A stretch of DNA of 64,000 nt from an uncultured Clostridia bacterium (GTDB taxonomy: Bacteria; Bacillota; Clostridia; Christensenellales; CAG-314). Location: the NCBI GenBank assembly GCA_947053925.1, contig CAMRUG010000001.1, positions 1 through 64,000 on the forward strand, written 5' to 3'. Position numbers and translations under genes: made by a program. Of the stretch, positions 21,957 to 30,596 are shown piece by piece. The notes beneath the pieces were generated by a model. That model was given only the letters and a program-made list of their open reading frames with translations. It did not search any database and was not told where the DNA came from. The first letter of the stretch is position 1; every line of letters begins with the position of its first letter.

Positions 21957-22629
21957 AGATTACATACAACAACAAACAAACATTATACTAACCGAAAAAA
22001 TGCAACGTCAATTATCGGTTTATTGCGACTTTTTACGCGAAGAAAACGAAAAATACAACCTTACCGCCATTACGGAGCCGAACGATATTTTCGTAAAACA
22101 CTTTGCGGACAGTATTATCGGAAGCGTAGCAATAAAACAAAATGCCGCCGTGTGCGATATCGGCAGCGGTGCAGGTTTTCCGTCTATTCCTCTCAAAATT
22201 GCCCGTCCCGATATTTCCGTTACCCTTGTTGATAGTCTAGAAAAGCGCATTAACTTTACCAAAAATCTTTGCGCTAAACTTGAAATCACCGCCGCCTTTC
22301 AACACTCGCGCGCAGAAGACTTTGCAAAAAACCACTCGGAATGTTTTGACGTTGCAACTGCACGCGCAGTAGCGCCGCTGCCTGTTTTATTGGAGTACAC
22401 TGCGCAAATAGTAAAATTAAACGGTATAGTATTGGCGTATAAAACCGATATGACAGAAATATCCAACACGGAAATCGCCTGTAAAATTTTGGGACTTAAG
22501 TTTGAAACTTCACATTCCTTTATTTTGCCCGACGGCAGTAACCGATGCTTGCTGGTGTTCCGCAAAATCAAATCAACTCCGTCTAAATATCCACGCGGCC
22601 AAAATAAACCGCGCAAACAGCCGCTATAA
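21949..22629 (+). CDS. rsmG: 16S rRNA (guanine-N7) methyltransferase RsmG
   Basis: EENEKYNLTAITEPNDIFVKHFADSI, DIGSGAGFPSIPLKI, ARAVAPLPVLLEY. Confidence 0.95.
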   Translation: MIKDYIQQQTNIILTEKMQRQLSVYCDFLREENEKYNLTAITEPNDIFVKHFADSIIGSVAIKQNAAVCDIGSGAGFPSIPLKIARPDISVTLVDSLEKRINFTKNLCAKLEITAAFQHSRAEDFAKNHSECFDVATARAVAPLPVLLEYTAQIVKLNGIVLAYKTDMTEISNTEIACKILGLKFETSHSFILPDGSNRCLLVFRKIKSTPSKYPRGQNKPRKQPL

Positions 22630-22893
22630 TATTTACCGCGCAAGGCAAAACCGTATTGCAAAAATTTGTTATTCGTTAAAATCTTGTTCAACGATACCAA
22701 CATAGACTGTTTATAAATATTCAATTTTTAAAATATATTTAAAGTTGAACTGTTATTGTAAATTGCAACGGTTGATTAAGTGCGCTTTCTTATATACATT
22801 TAAGTGTATAAATGACACACGGTTCATTGAACGTCAAAAATTCTGTTAAAACGGCTGTTTCAGACAGGTAAGTGAAGCGCTTTACAAAACACT

Positions 22894-22950
22894 AAAAAAG
22901 ACGTTGAACTTCTTGCTTGGGTTTGCACCCGGTTTTACAACGTCTTTTTG
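22894..22950 (+). terminator. Nested hairpin, likely terminator
   Basis: AAAAAGACGTTG...CAACGTCTTTTT with inner GGGT/ACCC. Confidence 0.6.
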
Positions 22951-23116
22951 TGCGTTTATTTACTAACCGCATTTTACAAACTCGATACTGCGGTTTCTTA
23001 TTTTGATAAATACACTTTAATAAACCTTACTAAACCACCGGATTATAGTTTTTAAAAGTGTACTTTTAATTCTTCCTTATTATGCGCTTTTCTTCACGCA
23101 ATTATTTACTACAGCC

Positions 23117-24805
23117 TTAGGGATTGTAATTATCTATATTATCTTGTAACGTTTTAAGTTTATTCTTAATATAAGTAGCAAACGGTACATTACCCGTATT
23201 ACTGTCGTCAAAAGACAAACCGTTACTCTTTATAGCGCTCTTAACGAATTGCTCATACTTGTTTCTAAACTTGTTCTTGTAATTTTCAAAAGCAGTAGCA
23301 GTCAGTTCGTTCAAAGAAGAGAAATTTATGAGATTTTGTCTGTATTGCATTAACGTCGATCCGCTTGCAGTAGACGCCCCTTTATCTATCAAGTTTATAT
23401 ACAGCGGGTTGTTTTGTCCCGCACCCGTAGCCGCCACGGTTCGTGTGTACGGCGCAACATACATATTTGCGCTACCCGTCGGATTCCAGTCTTTAGTTAT
23501 TCCCAAGCATCTGTCATAATCGTAAGGAATAATTATCGCTTTGCCGTCCGCGCGGAAGTACAAGTAATAATTATTGTAATTATTACGGATACAGTCGGGG
23601 TTGCCGAGAATATAATTGATTGCTTCAAATTTTGCAAAATATTCCGCATCAATGAGATTTGTAAAATCTGCATTGTCTCCGTTTATTGCCGCTATAAAGT
23701 TTTTAATAGAAGAGAAATCTCTTAATCCTGTAACTTTATCTTTCTTTTTGTTGGTTTTTTTGTCATAACTGTAAAACTCGTTCTTTAACTCGTCTTCAAC
23801 TCCGACACGGTTTTCCAAATCGTAATTGGTTAAATCCGCAGGTCCTTTTGCAGAATAAGTACACTTCCAAAGGTCGCCTATTTTTTCTTCGCCTAAATTT
23901 TTGACAATAAAATTTTCGTCTATCGGTTCGTGAATTCTGTATACTCCGAGATTTTTACGGGTTTCGTTCTTTTCCAGCGCAGTTAAAGCGCACAAAGTAA
24001 CGTGGGGCGCATAAATACCGTTATCACGGAACAGTTTCATTGCATAAAGTTCGCGGATATAACTTTCGTCAGAAGTAGAATTGTATTTCAAATCAATCTT
24101 GTCCATTCCGCCGAATAATCTGTCCTTGCGCGCTTCGCGCTTGTCATTATCCGTCCATTCTTTCAATTCTTCCTGTTTATATCCGTCGTCTATATCATCG
24201 AAAGTCTGTTTAAAAGACAGTTTCATATGGATATTATCGGTAAACCCGTCGTTACCGTAAAAGACGTGGCGCGAGGTGTTGCCTTTCATACGCACGCCGA
24301 CTTCTTCGTAATAATAATACAAAAAGCCGTTACCGTCGTCGATACCTATAATAACGCTGTCTGCCATTCGGTAAATAGGCGACTTGCCTCCCATTGCGCT
24401 AAAATCCAGATAGTCCTGATTTAATTTTTTCCATTCGGCGTCAGACATATTGATATCCACGGTAACAATAGTGTTTTCGTCAAATAAAGATTCATATACT
24501 TTATCATCCGCACCTGACGCATATTTTGCAGTAAATGTCGTATCAGACGTATACTTTGCTTCCGCATCAAATTTTTTATCTCCGTTATAAAACCCTACAA
24601 AAGCGCTTCCGTCCAAACGCGGTAGTTTTGTAAACGCAACTTTTCCGTTTGCGTCGGTTTTTACCTCTGCCGTCGTTGATCCGTCTTCAAACGCGCCCAG
24701 ACCTGTTACAAACGTCAAATTAACGGTTTTATCGTCTATCAGCGTACAAGCCGCAAGCGACGAAAATAATAATATCAATAAAACAACTAATGCTATCTTT
24801 TTCAT
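23117..24805 (-). CDS. CotH-kinase-like lipoprotein with N-terminal Listeria-Bacteroides-type repeat
   Basis: VGVRMKGNTSRH..., LKYNSTSDESYIRELYAMKLFRDNGIYAP, YLYFRADGKAIIIPYDYDRCLG; lipobox LAAC; start set to MKKIALVV with AGGAG site. Confidence 0.8.
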   Translation of the reverse strand: MKKIALVVLLILLFSSLAACTLIDDKTVNLTFVTGLGAFEDGSTTAEVKTDANGKVAFTKLPRLDGSAFVGFYNGDKKFDAEAKYTSDTTFTAKYASGADDKVYESLFDENTIVTVDINMSDAEWKKLNQDYLDFSAMGGKSPIYRMADSVIIGIDDGNGFLYYYYEEVGVRMKGNTSRHVFYGNDGFTDNIHMKLSFKQTFDDIDDGYKQEELKEWTDNDKREARKDRLFGGMDKIDLKYNSTSDESYIRELYAMKLFRDNGIYAPHVTLCALTALEKNETRKNLGVYRIHEPIDENFIVKNLGEEKIGDLWKCTYSAKGPADLTNYDLENRVGVEDELKNEFYSYDKKTNKKKDKVTGLRDFSSIKNFIAAINGDNADFTNLIDAEYFAKFEAINYILGNPDCIRNNYNNYYLYFRADGKAIIIPYDYDRCLGITKDWNPTGSANMYVAPYTRTVAATGAGQNNPLYINLIDKGASTASGSTLMQYRQNLINFSSLNELTATAFENYKNKFRNKYEQFVKSAIKSNGLSFDDSNTGNVPFATYIKNKLKTLQDNIDNYNP

Positions 24806-24928
24806 TAAGCACTTCTCCTTTTCAACACAACATAATCTTTTTTGCAATTTAAATCTTTGGGCATAAATATAAATTGCCGTCGATTTACAGCAATTCGGCA
24901 ATTTTTGTTGCAAATGCCGAAAATAAAA

Positions 24929-24955
24929 CCCGCTATACTTTTAAGATAGCGGGCA
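24929..24955 (-). terminator. Terminator of the jag operon
   Basis: CCCGCTAT/ATAGCGGG stem, minus-strand T-rich tail. Confidence 0.7.
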
Positions 24956-24976
24956 AATTATCTTTGGTTCAAAATG

Positions 24977-25591
24977 TTATTTTCTTCTTTTCTTTTCGCT
25001 ACGGTAAACAAAATTGAGCGTTTTTCTCGGACCGTTAGGCACGTTTAAAATATCGTTTTGCTCTATCGGGCTTACTACAACGTGTCTCGCCGCGCCCTGT
25101 CCTTCGCTTTGGGTTGTAACATATTTGCTACCTTGCAAAGAAGTGTGGATAATACGTCTTTCGTAAGGATTCATAGGTTCTAATTTTACCGCACGTCCGG
25201 TACGTTTTACTTTCAACTCGAGATTAGACGCCAACCGCTGAAGAATTTTTTCACGTTTTTCGCGGTAGTTTTCTGCATTCAAAGTTACGCGTTTAAAAGT
25301 GCTTTCTTTGGTATTTAAAAGTAAATTGCACAAATATTGCAATGCGTCCAACGTTTCTCCGCGATGACCTATAACAGCGGCGGCATTTTCGCCCACAACA
25401 TTCAAATAAATAACGTCGCCGTCCTGATTAGCTTCGACTTCGCAACCGTCTATATTCATTTTAATCAAGACGTTTTGCAAAAACTCTTTTATCTTAACCG
25501 TTTCGCTGTCGCTTGGCTCAACCGCCGAAACAACGTTTTCTTCCGTAACGTCCACACTAACTTCGTCGTTACTCTTACTTGTCTTTCTCAT
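24977..25591 (-). CDS. jag: SpoIIIJ-associated RNA-binding protein Jag/KhpB (KH + R3H)
   Basis: VIGHRGETLDALQYL KH motif; R3H RIIHTSLQGS...SEGQGAARHVVV; next to yidC. Confidence 0.93.
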   Translation of the reverse strand: MRKTSKSNDEVSVDVTEENVVSAVEPSDSETVKIKEFLQNVLIKMNIDGCEVEANQDGDVIYLNVVGENAAAVIGHRGETLDALQYLCNLLLNTKESTFKRVTLNAENYREKREKILQRLASNLELKVKRTGRAVKLEPMNPYERRIIHTSLQGSKYVTTQSEGQGAARHVVVSPIEQNDILNVPNGPRKTLNFVYRSEKKRRK

Positions 25592-25594
25592 ATT

Positions 25595-26896
25595 TTACCT
25601 CATATAACTTGCTTTAGAGTTTTTATCCTTTTTATCACCCTTGGCAAGATTCTTTTCTACTAATTTTTCTACAGGAACTCGTAATGCAACAGTAGTAACG
25701 ATGCTGAGCATATAGTTGACAACCATATAAATAGCGAACGCTCCGGTGTATATAAAACCGAAGTATGCCATCATAAGCGGCATCATAATCATCATCATTT
25801 TATTAGTCATAGCCTGCTGTTGATTAACAGTAGTTTCCGTTCCCGCCTTTTTACGGTTTCTGTTTTCAAGAAATTGCGAAAGCCACATTGACAAAAATGA
25901 CAAACCTATGGACATAATCGGCAATATCATAAGACCGTTCCAAGTGCCGTTTTTACCGTAACTTCCCGTTTCAAGAACAGCACTGCGGATAATTTCGTAA
26001 GTATTCTCGCCGCCGCTCTTATCGGGATAGCCTTCCATATTTACCTGTTGCTTAAAACTGTTAAATCTGTCATCGTAAGTCGGCATTACAGATACCCAAG
26101 TATCGGGTTGCCAAACGTTATGTATCCACAGCCAACTTTCTTTTATGTCGTTTTCGTATGTTGTCTTGATCGATTCCACCGCAAGCGCTTTGATTTGAGC
26201 ACCGTATTCGGTATCGATTATAGCGGTAGTGCCGCCGATCTTACCTGCAAGTACGGCTTGCTCATCCGAAGCGTCGGGGTTATCTTTTTTAAGTTCTGCC
26301 AGTTTTTCGGCATATCTTTCGTCATAGACAGCTTTATATGTCTTGTAAATATCGTCTTCTTTGTCCAGTTCCAATACCTTTTCGTTAAAAGTATCGTAAT
26401 ATTTGTTAGACAATACGCGGAACATTTCTATTGAACTGTATGTAGAATAATGACGCAAACCTGCGAACATTACAAAGAATACCGCCATAGAAATAATCAT
26501 AGGCAAACAAGACGATAATGCAGAATACCCCTGTTTTTTGTACAATTTTTGTTTTTCTTCGTTGGCACGTTGAGTATTTGCTCCGTAACGCTTGTCTATT
26601 CCTTCTATAAGCGGCTGTATTTTCTGCATTTTAGCAGAACTCTTGCGTGCGGAATAACGTTGCCAAAAATCGAGCGGCAACATAATAAGTTTAAGAAATA
26701 CGGTAAATACTACTACCGTCCAACCGTAATTGCCTATCCAACTGCGCATCCAATATATCAATTGACCGACAGGTCCCATATCTTTTTTTGTATAGTCAAA
26801 ATAAGATACTCTGTCGTTAGAACACGCGGCAAGCAGTAAGCAACACATTACTACAAGCATAATGCCTATAAGTATAGAACGAGTTTTTTTGTTCAT
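25595..26896 (-). CDS. yidC: Membrane protein insertase YidC/SpoIIIJ
   Basis: GPVGQLIYWMRSWIGNYGWTVVVFTVFLKLIMLPLDFWQ; C-terminal TM motifs; synteny. Confidence 0.93.
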   Translation of the reverse strand: MNKKTRSILIGIMLVVMCCLLLAACSNDRVSYFDYTKKDMGPVGQLIYWMRSWIGNYGWTVVVFTVFLKLIMLPLDFWQRYSARKSSAKMQKIQPLIEGIDKRYGANTQRANEEKQKLYKKQGYSALSSCLPMIISMAVFFVMFAGLRHYSTYSSIEMFRVLSNKYYDTFNEKVLELDKEDDIYKTYKAVYDERYAEKLAELKKDNPDASDEQAVLAGKIGGTTAIIDTEYGAQIKALAVESIKTTYENDIKESWLWIHNVWQPDTWVSVMPTYDDRFNSFKQQVNMEGYPDKSGGENTYEIIRSAVLETGSYGKNGTWNGLMILPIMSIGLSFLSMWLSQFLENRNRKKAGTETTVNQQQAMTNKMMMIMMPLMMAYFGFIYTGAFAIYMVVNYMLSIVTTVALRVPVEKLVEKNLAKGDKKDKNSKASYMR

Positions 26897-26912
26897 TGTT
26901 TCTCCTGATACT

Positions 26913-27158
26913 TTACACGTGCCACTTCATATGACCTTTTAAATTGCAAGGCACGGGATCGAATCCTCCCTTGCCCCAAGGCGCGCAACGTGTAAGTCTT
27001 TTAACCGTCAACCAACTGCCCTTAACAAAACCGAATTTATCATACGCTTCCATTGAGTACACCGAACAACTGGGCGTAAAAATACATTTTTTGCCACCTT
27101 TCCATTTGGACAAAGTGGCTTTGTACAATTTAAGCAATGCAATCGCTAGATATTTCAT
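26913..27158 (-). CDS. yidD: Membrane protein insertion efficiency factor YidD
   Basis: FTPSCSVYSMEAYDKFGFVKGSWLTVKRLTRCAPWGKGGFDPVP. Confidence 0.95.
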   Translation of the reverse strand: MKYLAIALLKLYKATLSKWKGGKKCIFTPSCSVYSMEAYDKFGFVKGSWLTVKRLTRCAPWGKGGFDPVPCNLKGHMKWHV

Positions 27159-27487
27159 TGTAGAAGTCCCGATTTTACAAGCAAATTTTTAACGCTGTTT
27201 TCTATTTCGGAAAAAACATAAGGTTCGGCTTTGCGCGGAATAAATATGAAATTATATCCGTCCGATATATTTGGGATAACCGCCGATACCGCCGCTTTTA
27301 ATTGCCTGCGGATTCTATTCCGCTTAACGGCATTACCGTATTTTTTACTAACCGAAAAACCGACTTTGGATTGTTTGTTATTGCTTGAACAGAATAACAA
27401 AACAAAATTTTTATCGGCAACGCTTTTGGCGTGCTTATAAACGTAGTTGTATTGATAGTTTTTTTTAAGTCTATATTTAGACTTCAA
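27155..27487 (-). CDS. rnpA: Ribonuclease P protein component
   Basis: VGFSVSKKYGNAVKRNRIRRQLKAA signature. Confidence 0.95.
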   Translation of the reverse strand: MKSKYRLKKNYQYNYVYKHAKSVADKNFVLLFCSSNNKQSKVGFSVSKKYGNAVKRNRIRRQLKAAVSAVIPNISDGYNFIFIPRKAEPYVFSEIENSVKNLLVKSGLLQ

Positions 27488-27503
27488 TGCTAGTTACCTC
27501 TAC

Positions 27504-27638
27504 TTATGCAGAAAGAGAATGACGTCCCTTATTTCTTCTTCTTGCAAGCGTTCTGCGTCCGCCGGTGGTCTTCATTCTTGCGCGGAATCCGTGCACTTTG
27601 CTTCTTTGTCTTTTTTTAGGTTGGTAAGTTCTTTTCAT
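27504..27638 (-). CDS. rpmH: 50S ribosomal protein L34
   Basis: Hand translation [44 protein letters not shown]; 44 aa, not in the ORF track. Confidence 0.97.
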   Translation of the reverse strand: MKRTYQPKKRQRSKVHGFRARMKTTGGRRTLARRRNKGRHSLSA

Positions 27639-27973
27639 TTTATCTTCTCCTTATGATAGCGCATTTATTCGCGCATAATAATTTAATTTGTAACGTCCTT
27701 GTCCTAACGGATACAATTCCACGATACATACTTTATTATTTTAACAAAATAGTATAGTAAAGTCAAGTGTTTGCAATTATCCCCTTCTTTCAGTTATCAT
27801 TCGATTTTATACTGAATACACTACTCAATAAACATTTGCAAAATAATAATTTTCAATATTGACAATAAATACTTCAACCTTTATAATTAGTCATAGATAA
27901 ACAAACGCGCGTAACCTTACAACCCGTTTTGCGCTTGATTATCAACAATAACCTACATTAAAGGAGATTTATT

Positions 27974-28678
27974 ATGGCAATTCCCACCCCGCATATATCC
28001 GCTAAAAAAGGCGACTTTGCAAAAACCGTTTTAATGCCCGGAGACCCTCTTAGAGCAAAGTTTATTGCCGAACACTATCTGGAAAATCCGGTACTTGTAA
28101 ATAACGTTAGAGGCGTTCAAGGTTATACCGGCACATACAAAGGCAAAAAAGTTTCTGTAATGGCAAGCGGAATGGGTATTCCTTCCATAGGAATTTACAG
28201 TTACGAACTTTACAATTTTTACGGTGTTGAAAACATTATCCGCATCGGCTCTGCCGGCGCAATACATCCCGACCTTAAAGTACGCAACCTTGTGTTCGGT
28301 CAAGGCGCTTGTACAAACAGCAATTATGCGCACCAATTCGGAATGCCGGGTACAATCGCTCCGATTGCCAGTTACGAATTATTAGAAAAAGCGGTAGAAG
28401 TGGCAAAGAAAATGGGTCTGACTTACAAAGTGGGCAACATACTTTCAAGCGATACGTTTTACGACGACGGAGCAGGCTCTGCAGTTTGGGGCAAGATGGG
28501 CGTTTTGGCAGTAGAAATGGAATCTGCGGCATTGTATCTTAACGCAGCACGCGCAGGCAAAAAGGCTCTGTGTATCTGTACGATATCCGACCACTTGATA
28601 ACAGGCGAAGCACTGTCGTCCGAAGACCGTCAAAATTCATTCCACGAAATGATGGAGTTAGCGTTAGAAATTGCGTAG
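27974..28678 (+). CDS. deoD: Purine-nucleoside phosphorylase DeoD-type
   Basis: [34 protein letters not shown]-like, [18 protein letters not shown]. Confidence 0.95.
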   Translation: [234 protein letters not shown]

Positions 28679-28760
28679 GCATTTAAAATTTGATTGACAA
28701 AAATAAAAATTGCTTGCACTTTGAACGGCTCGGAAATTTTTGTTACAAAAACAAACAATA

Positions 28761-28792
28761 AAAAACCTTGACTTCGATTGGTCAAGGTTTTT
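28761..28792 (+). terminator. Terminator of deoD
   Basis: AAAAACCTTGAC/GTCAAGGTTTTT. Confidence 0.8.
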
Positions 28793-28941
28793 ATGATTTT
28801 GGGTTAAAATTTATTACTCTGTTTTTTATTGAAACGACAATGTCAAGTAAACACAATATAAACATTGTTGCACAAGTTAAGCATTTAAAAGCCGTTTCTT
28901 GCGCAAATTATTTATTTGCCTACAATCAATTAACGCTAACG

Positions 28942-29772
28942 TTATCTAATTTCGACGGTTGCGCCCACTTTACGGAGAGCATCGGCAAGAACTTTTGCCT
29001 CGTCTTTGAGCATTCTTTCCGCAATTGTTACGGGCACATTTTCAGCAAGTTTTTTTGCTTGAAACAATTCCAGATTCAGCGCCTCGCGCAACACTTTTAT
29101 TACCGCTATTTTGTCCGTTCCCGAATTTACAAGCACGATGTCCACTTCTATCTTTTGCGGCAATTCGTCTGTTGTTATGTCTGCGGTTTTTCCGCTTTTC
29201 ATTTCGTAAACGTTTTTCATATTGATATTGACGCTTTCTGCAGATGCGTTTTCGAGGTTTTTCGTTTCGTCTGTTTGCGTCTTCTGTGCGACGGCATTAG
29301 TGTCGATTGCCTTACGGAATACCACAAAGGTTTGCCACAGGTATTCTAAAACGAAGTTGATTATCATTACCGTAATTTGCGCAATTACAAAACCCCATTC
29401 GCCTATGTTTGCAAGAGATTTTTCTACTGCAGCTATATACCAAGTCTGAAACGGATAAAACGGCACATAAAACACAAATGCCAACAACATTGCAACCGGC
29501 ACGTTATTTGCCGCCTTAAACGTAAACTTTCTGTTAAAAGTAAAATTCCAAATGATTGATAGTGCAAGACCTACAGTTTCGGCAATAAACGTCTCTAGCG
29601 GCTGTTCGATAATAAAATGTATCGTTTTGTCTGCAGGAATGATTCTGTCTAATATAAGCAGTTTAAGCAAGAAAGACGAAATGATTTGTATAACGCCTGC
29701 CGATACCGAAAACAAGGTAAACTTTACTGCCCGTAAAAACTCTTTCTTGTTTATTTTCTTATTTGTGTTCAT
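28942..29772 (-). CDS. GtrA-family membrane protein fused to a ribosomal L7/L12 C-terminal-like domain
   Basis: GtrA-like TM region (FTLFSVSAGVIQIISSFLLKLLI...WNFTFNRKFTF...); C-terminal VDIVLVNSGTDKIAVIKVLREALNLELFQAKKLAENVPVTIAERMLKDEAKVLADALRKVGATVEIR. Confidence 0.8.
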   Translation of the reverse strand: MNTNKKINKKEFLRAVKFTLFSVSAGVIQIISSFLLKLLILDRIIPADKTIHFIIEQPLETFIAETVGLALSIIWNFTFNRKFTFKAANNVPVAMLLAFVFYVPFYPFQTWYIAAVEKSLANIGEWGFVIAQITVMIINFVLEYLWQTFVVFRKAIDTNAVAQKTQTDETKNLENASAESVNINMKNVYEMKSGKTADITTDELPQKIEVDIVLVNSGTDKIAVIKVLREALNLELFQAKKLAENVPVTIAERMLKDEAKVLADALRKVGATVEIR

Positions 29773-29877
29773 ACACAAAATTATAGTACCGTATTGTAGA
29801 TTTGTCAAATACCGAACCTTGAGAAATTTATGTTCATTTTATCATTACATAAAATACTTTCGTGATTCGTGGATTTT

Positions 29878-30372
29878 TTATTCAAGTGTAATATTGCCGT
29901 TACAGCTGTCGTTATATTCCACAATAATATTTCGTAATTTATTGCAATCTTCTGCAGAAATACTGCACGCAAATGTTTTTGCTCCCTTGTTCCATCCTTT
30001 TGTTGCAAAAGTTTCTTTACAATAAATTAGTGTAGTTAAACTTCCTATAGTAACCTTTACAATGTTCGAATACGGTATTTCAACTTTTACTTTACCTTTA
30101 AACTTTTCAATAAGTTTGCATTGCGTTAAAATAATGTATGTATTGTTATATTGTACAAATACTGTTATATCTGCGACAACGACTATGCAGACAAAGAGCG
30201 AAATACTTACTAAAGCAACAACCCTGCCCAATGTTTCTTCATTATTTTCCGACACCGACATATCGGCTATAATAATTCCTCCGCCTATCAAACAAGGAAT
30301 GATTATTATGGCGCTAAACACGGTTATCAATATGATAATACGCCTCGAACATTTTAAAACTTGTTCTTCCAT
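29878..30372 (-). CDS. Hypothetical two-TM membrane protein
   Basis: ORF with two N-terminal hydrophobic helices. Confidence 0.5.
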   Translation of the reverse strand: MEEQVLKCSRRIIILITVFSAIIIIPCLIGGGIIIADMSVSENNEETLGRVVALVSISLFVCIVVVADITVFVQYNNTYIILTQCKLIEKFKGKVKVEIPYSNIVKVTIGSLTTLIYCKETFATKGWNKGAKTFACSISAEDCNKLRNIIVEYNDSCNGNITLE

Positions 30373-30596
30373 TTTAACCTCGCTCTTGATTAAAAAACCG
30401 AGCCATAAAGAGCTCAGTTTTAAAGTATGATTTAGATGTTATTAAATGCGCAGGTAACATTTGATTATTCTGATTTTTATTGTCCCTTATCGCGACAATT
30501 AAAAAATGGACAATATTCCGTTGAACTGAGTTTTTTCTGTTACAAAGTCTATTTCAAGCTAATTGCGCAGTTAAATAAGTTTTTTAATACGACGCG

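Noticed and set aside
28768-29349. 193-aa plus-strand ORF opposite the GtrA-L7/L12 gene
   Set aside because: Starts inside the deoD terminator and runs antisense to a well-supported gene.
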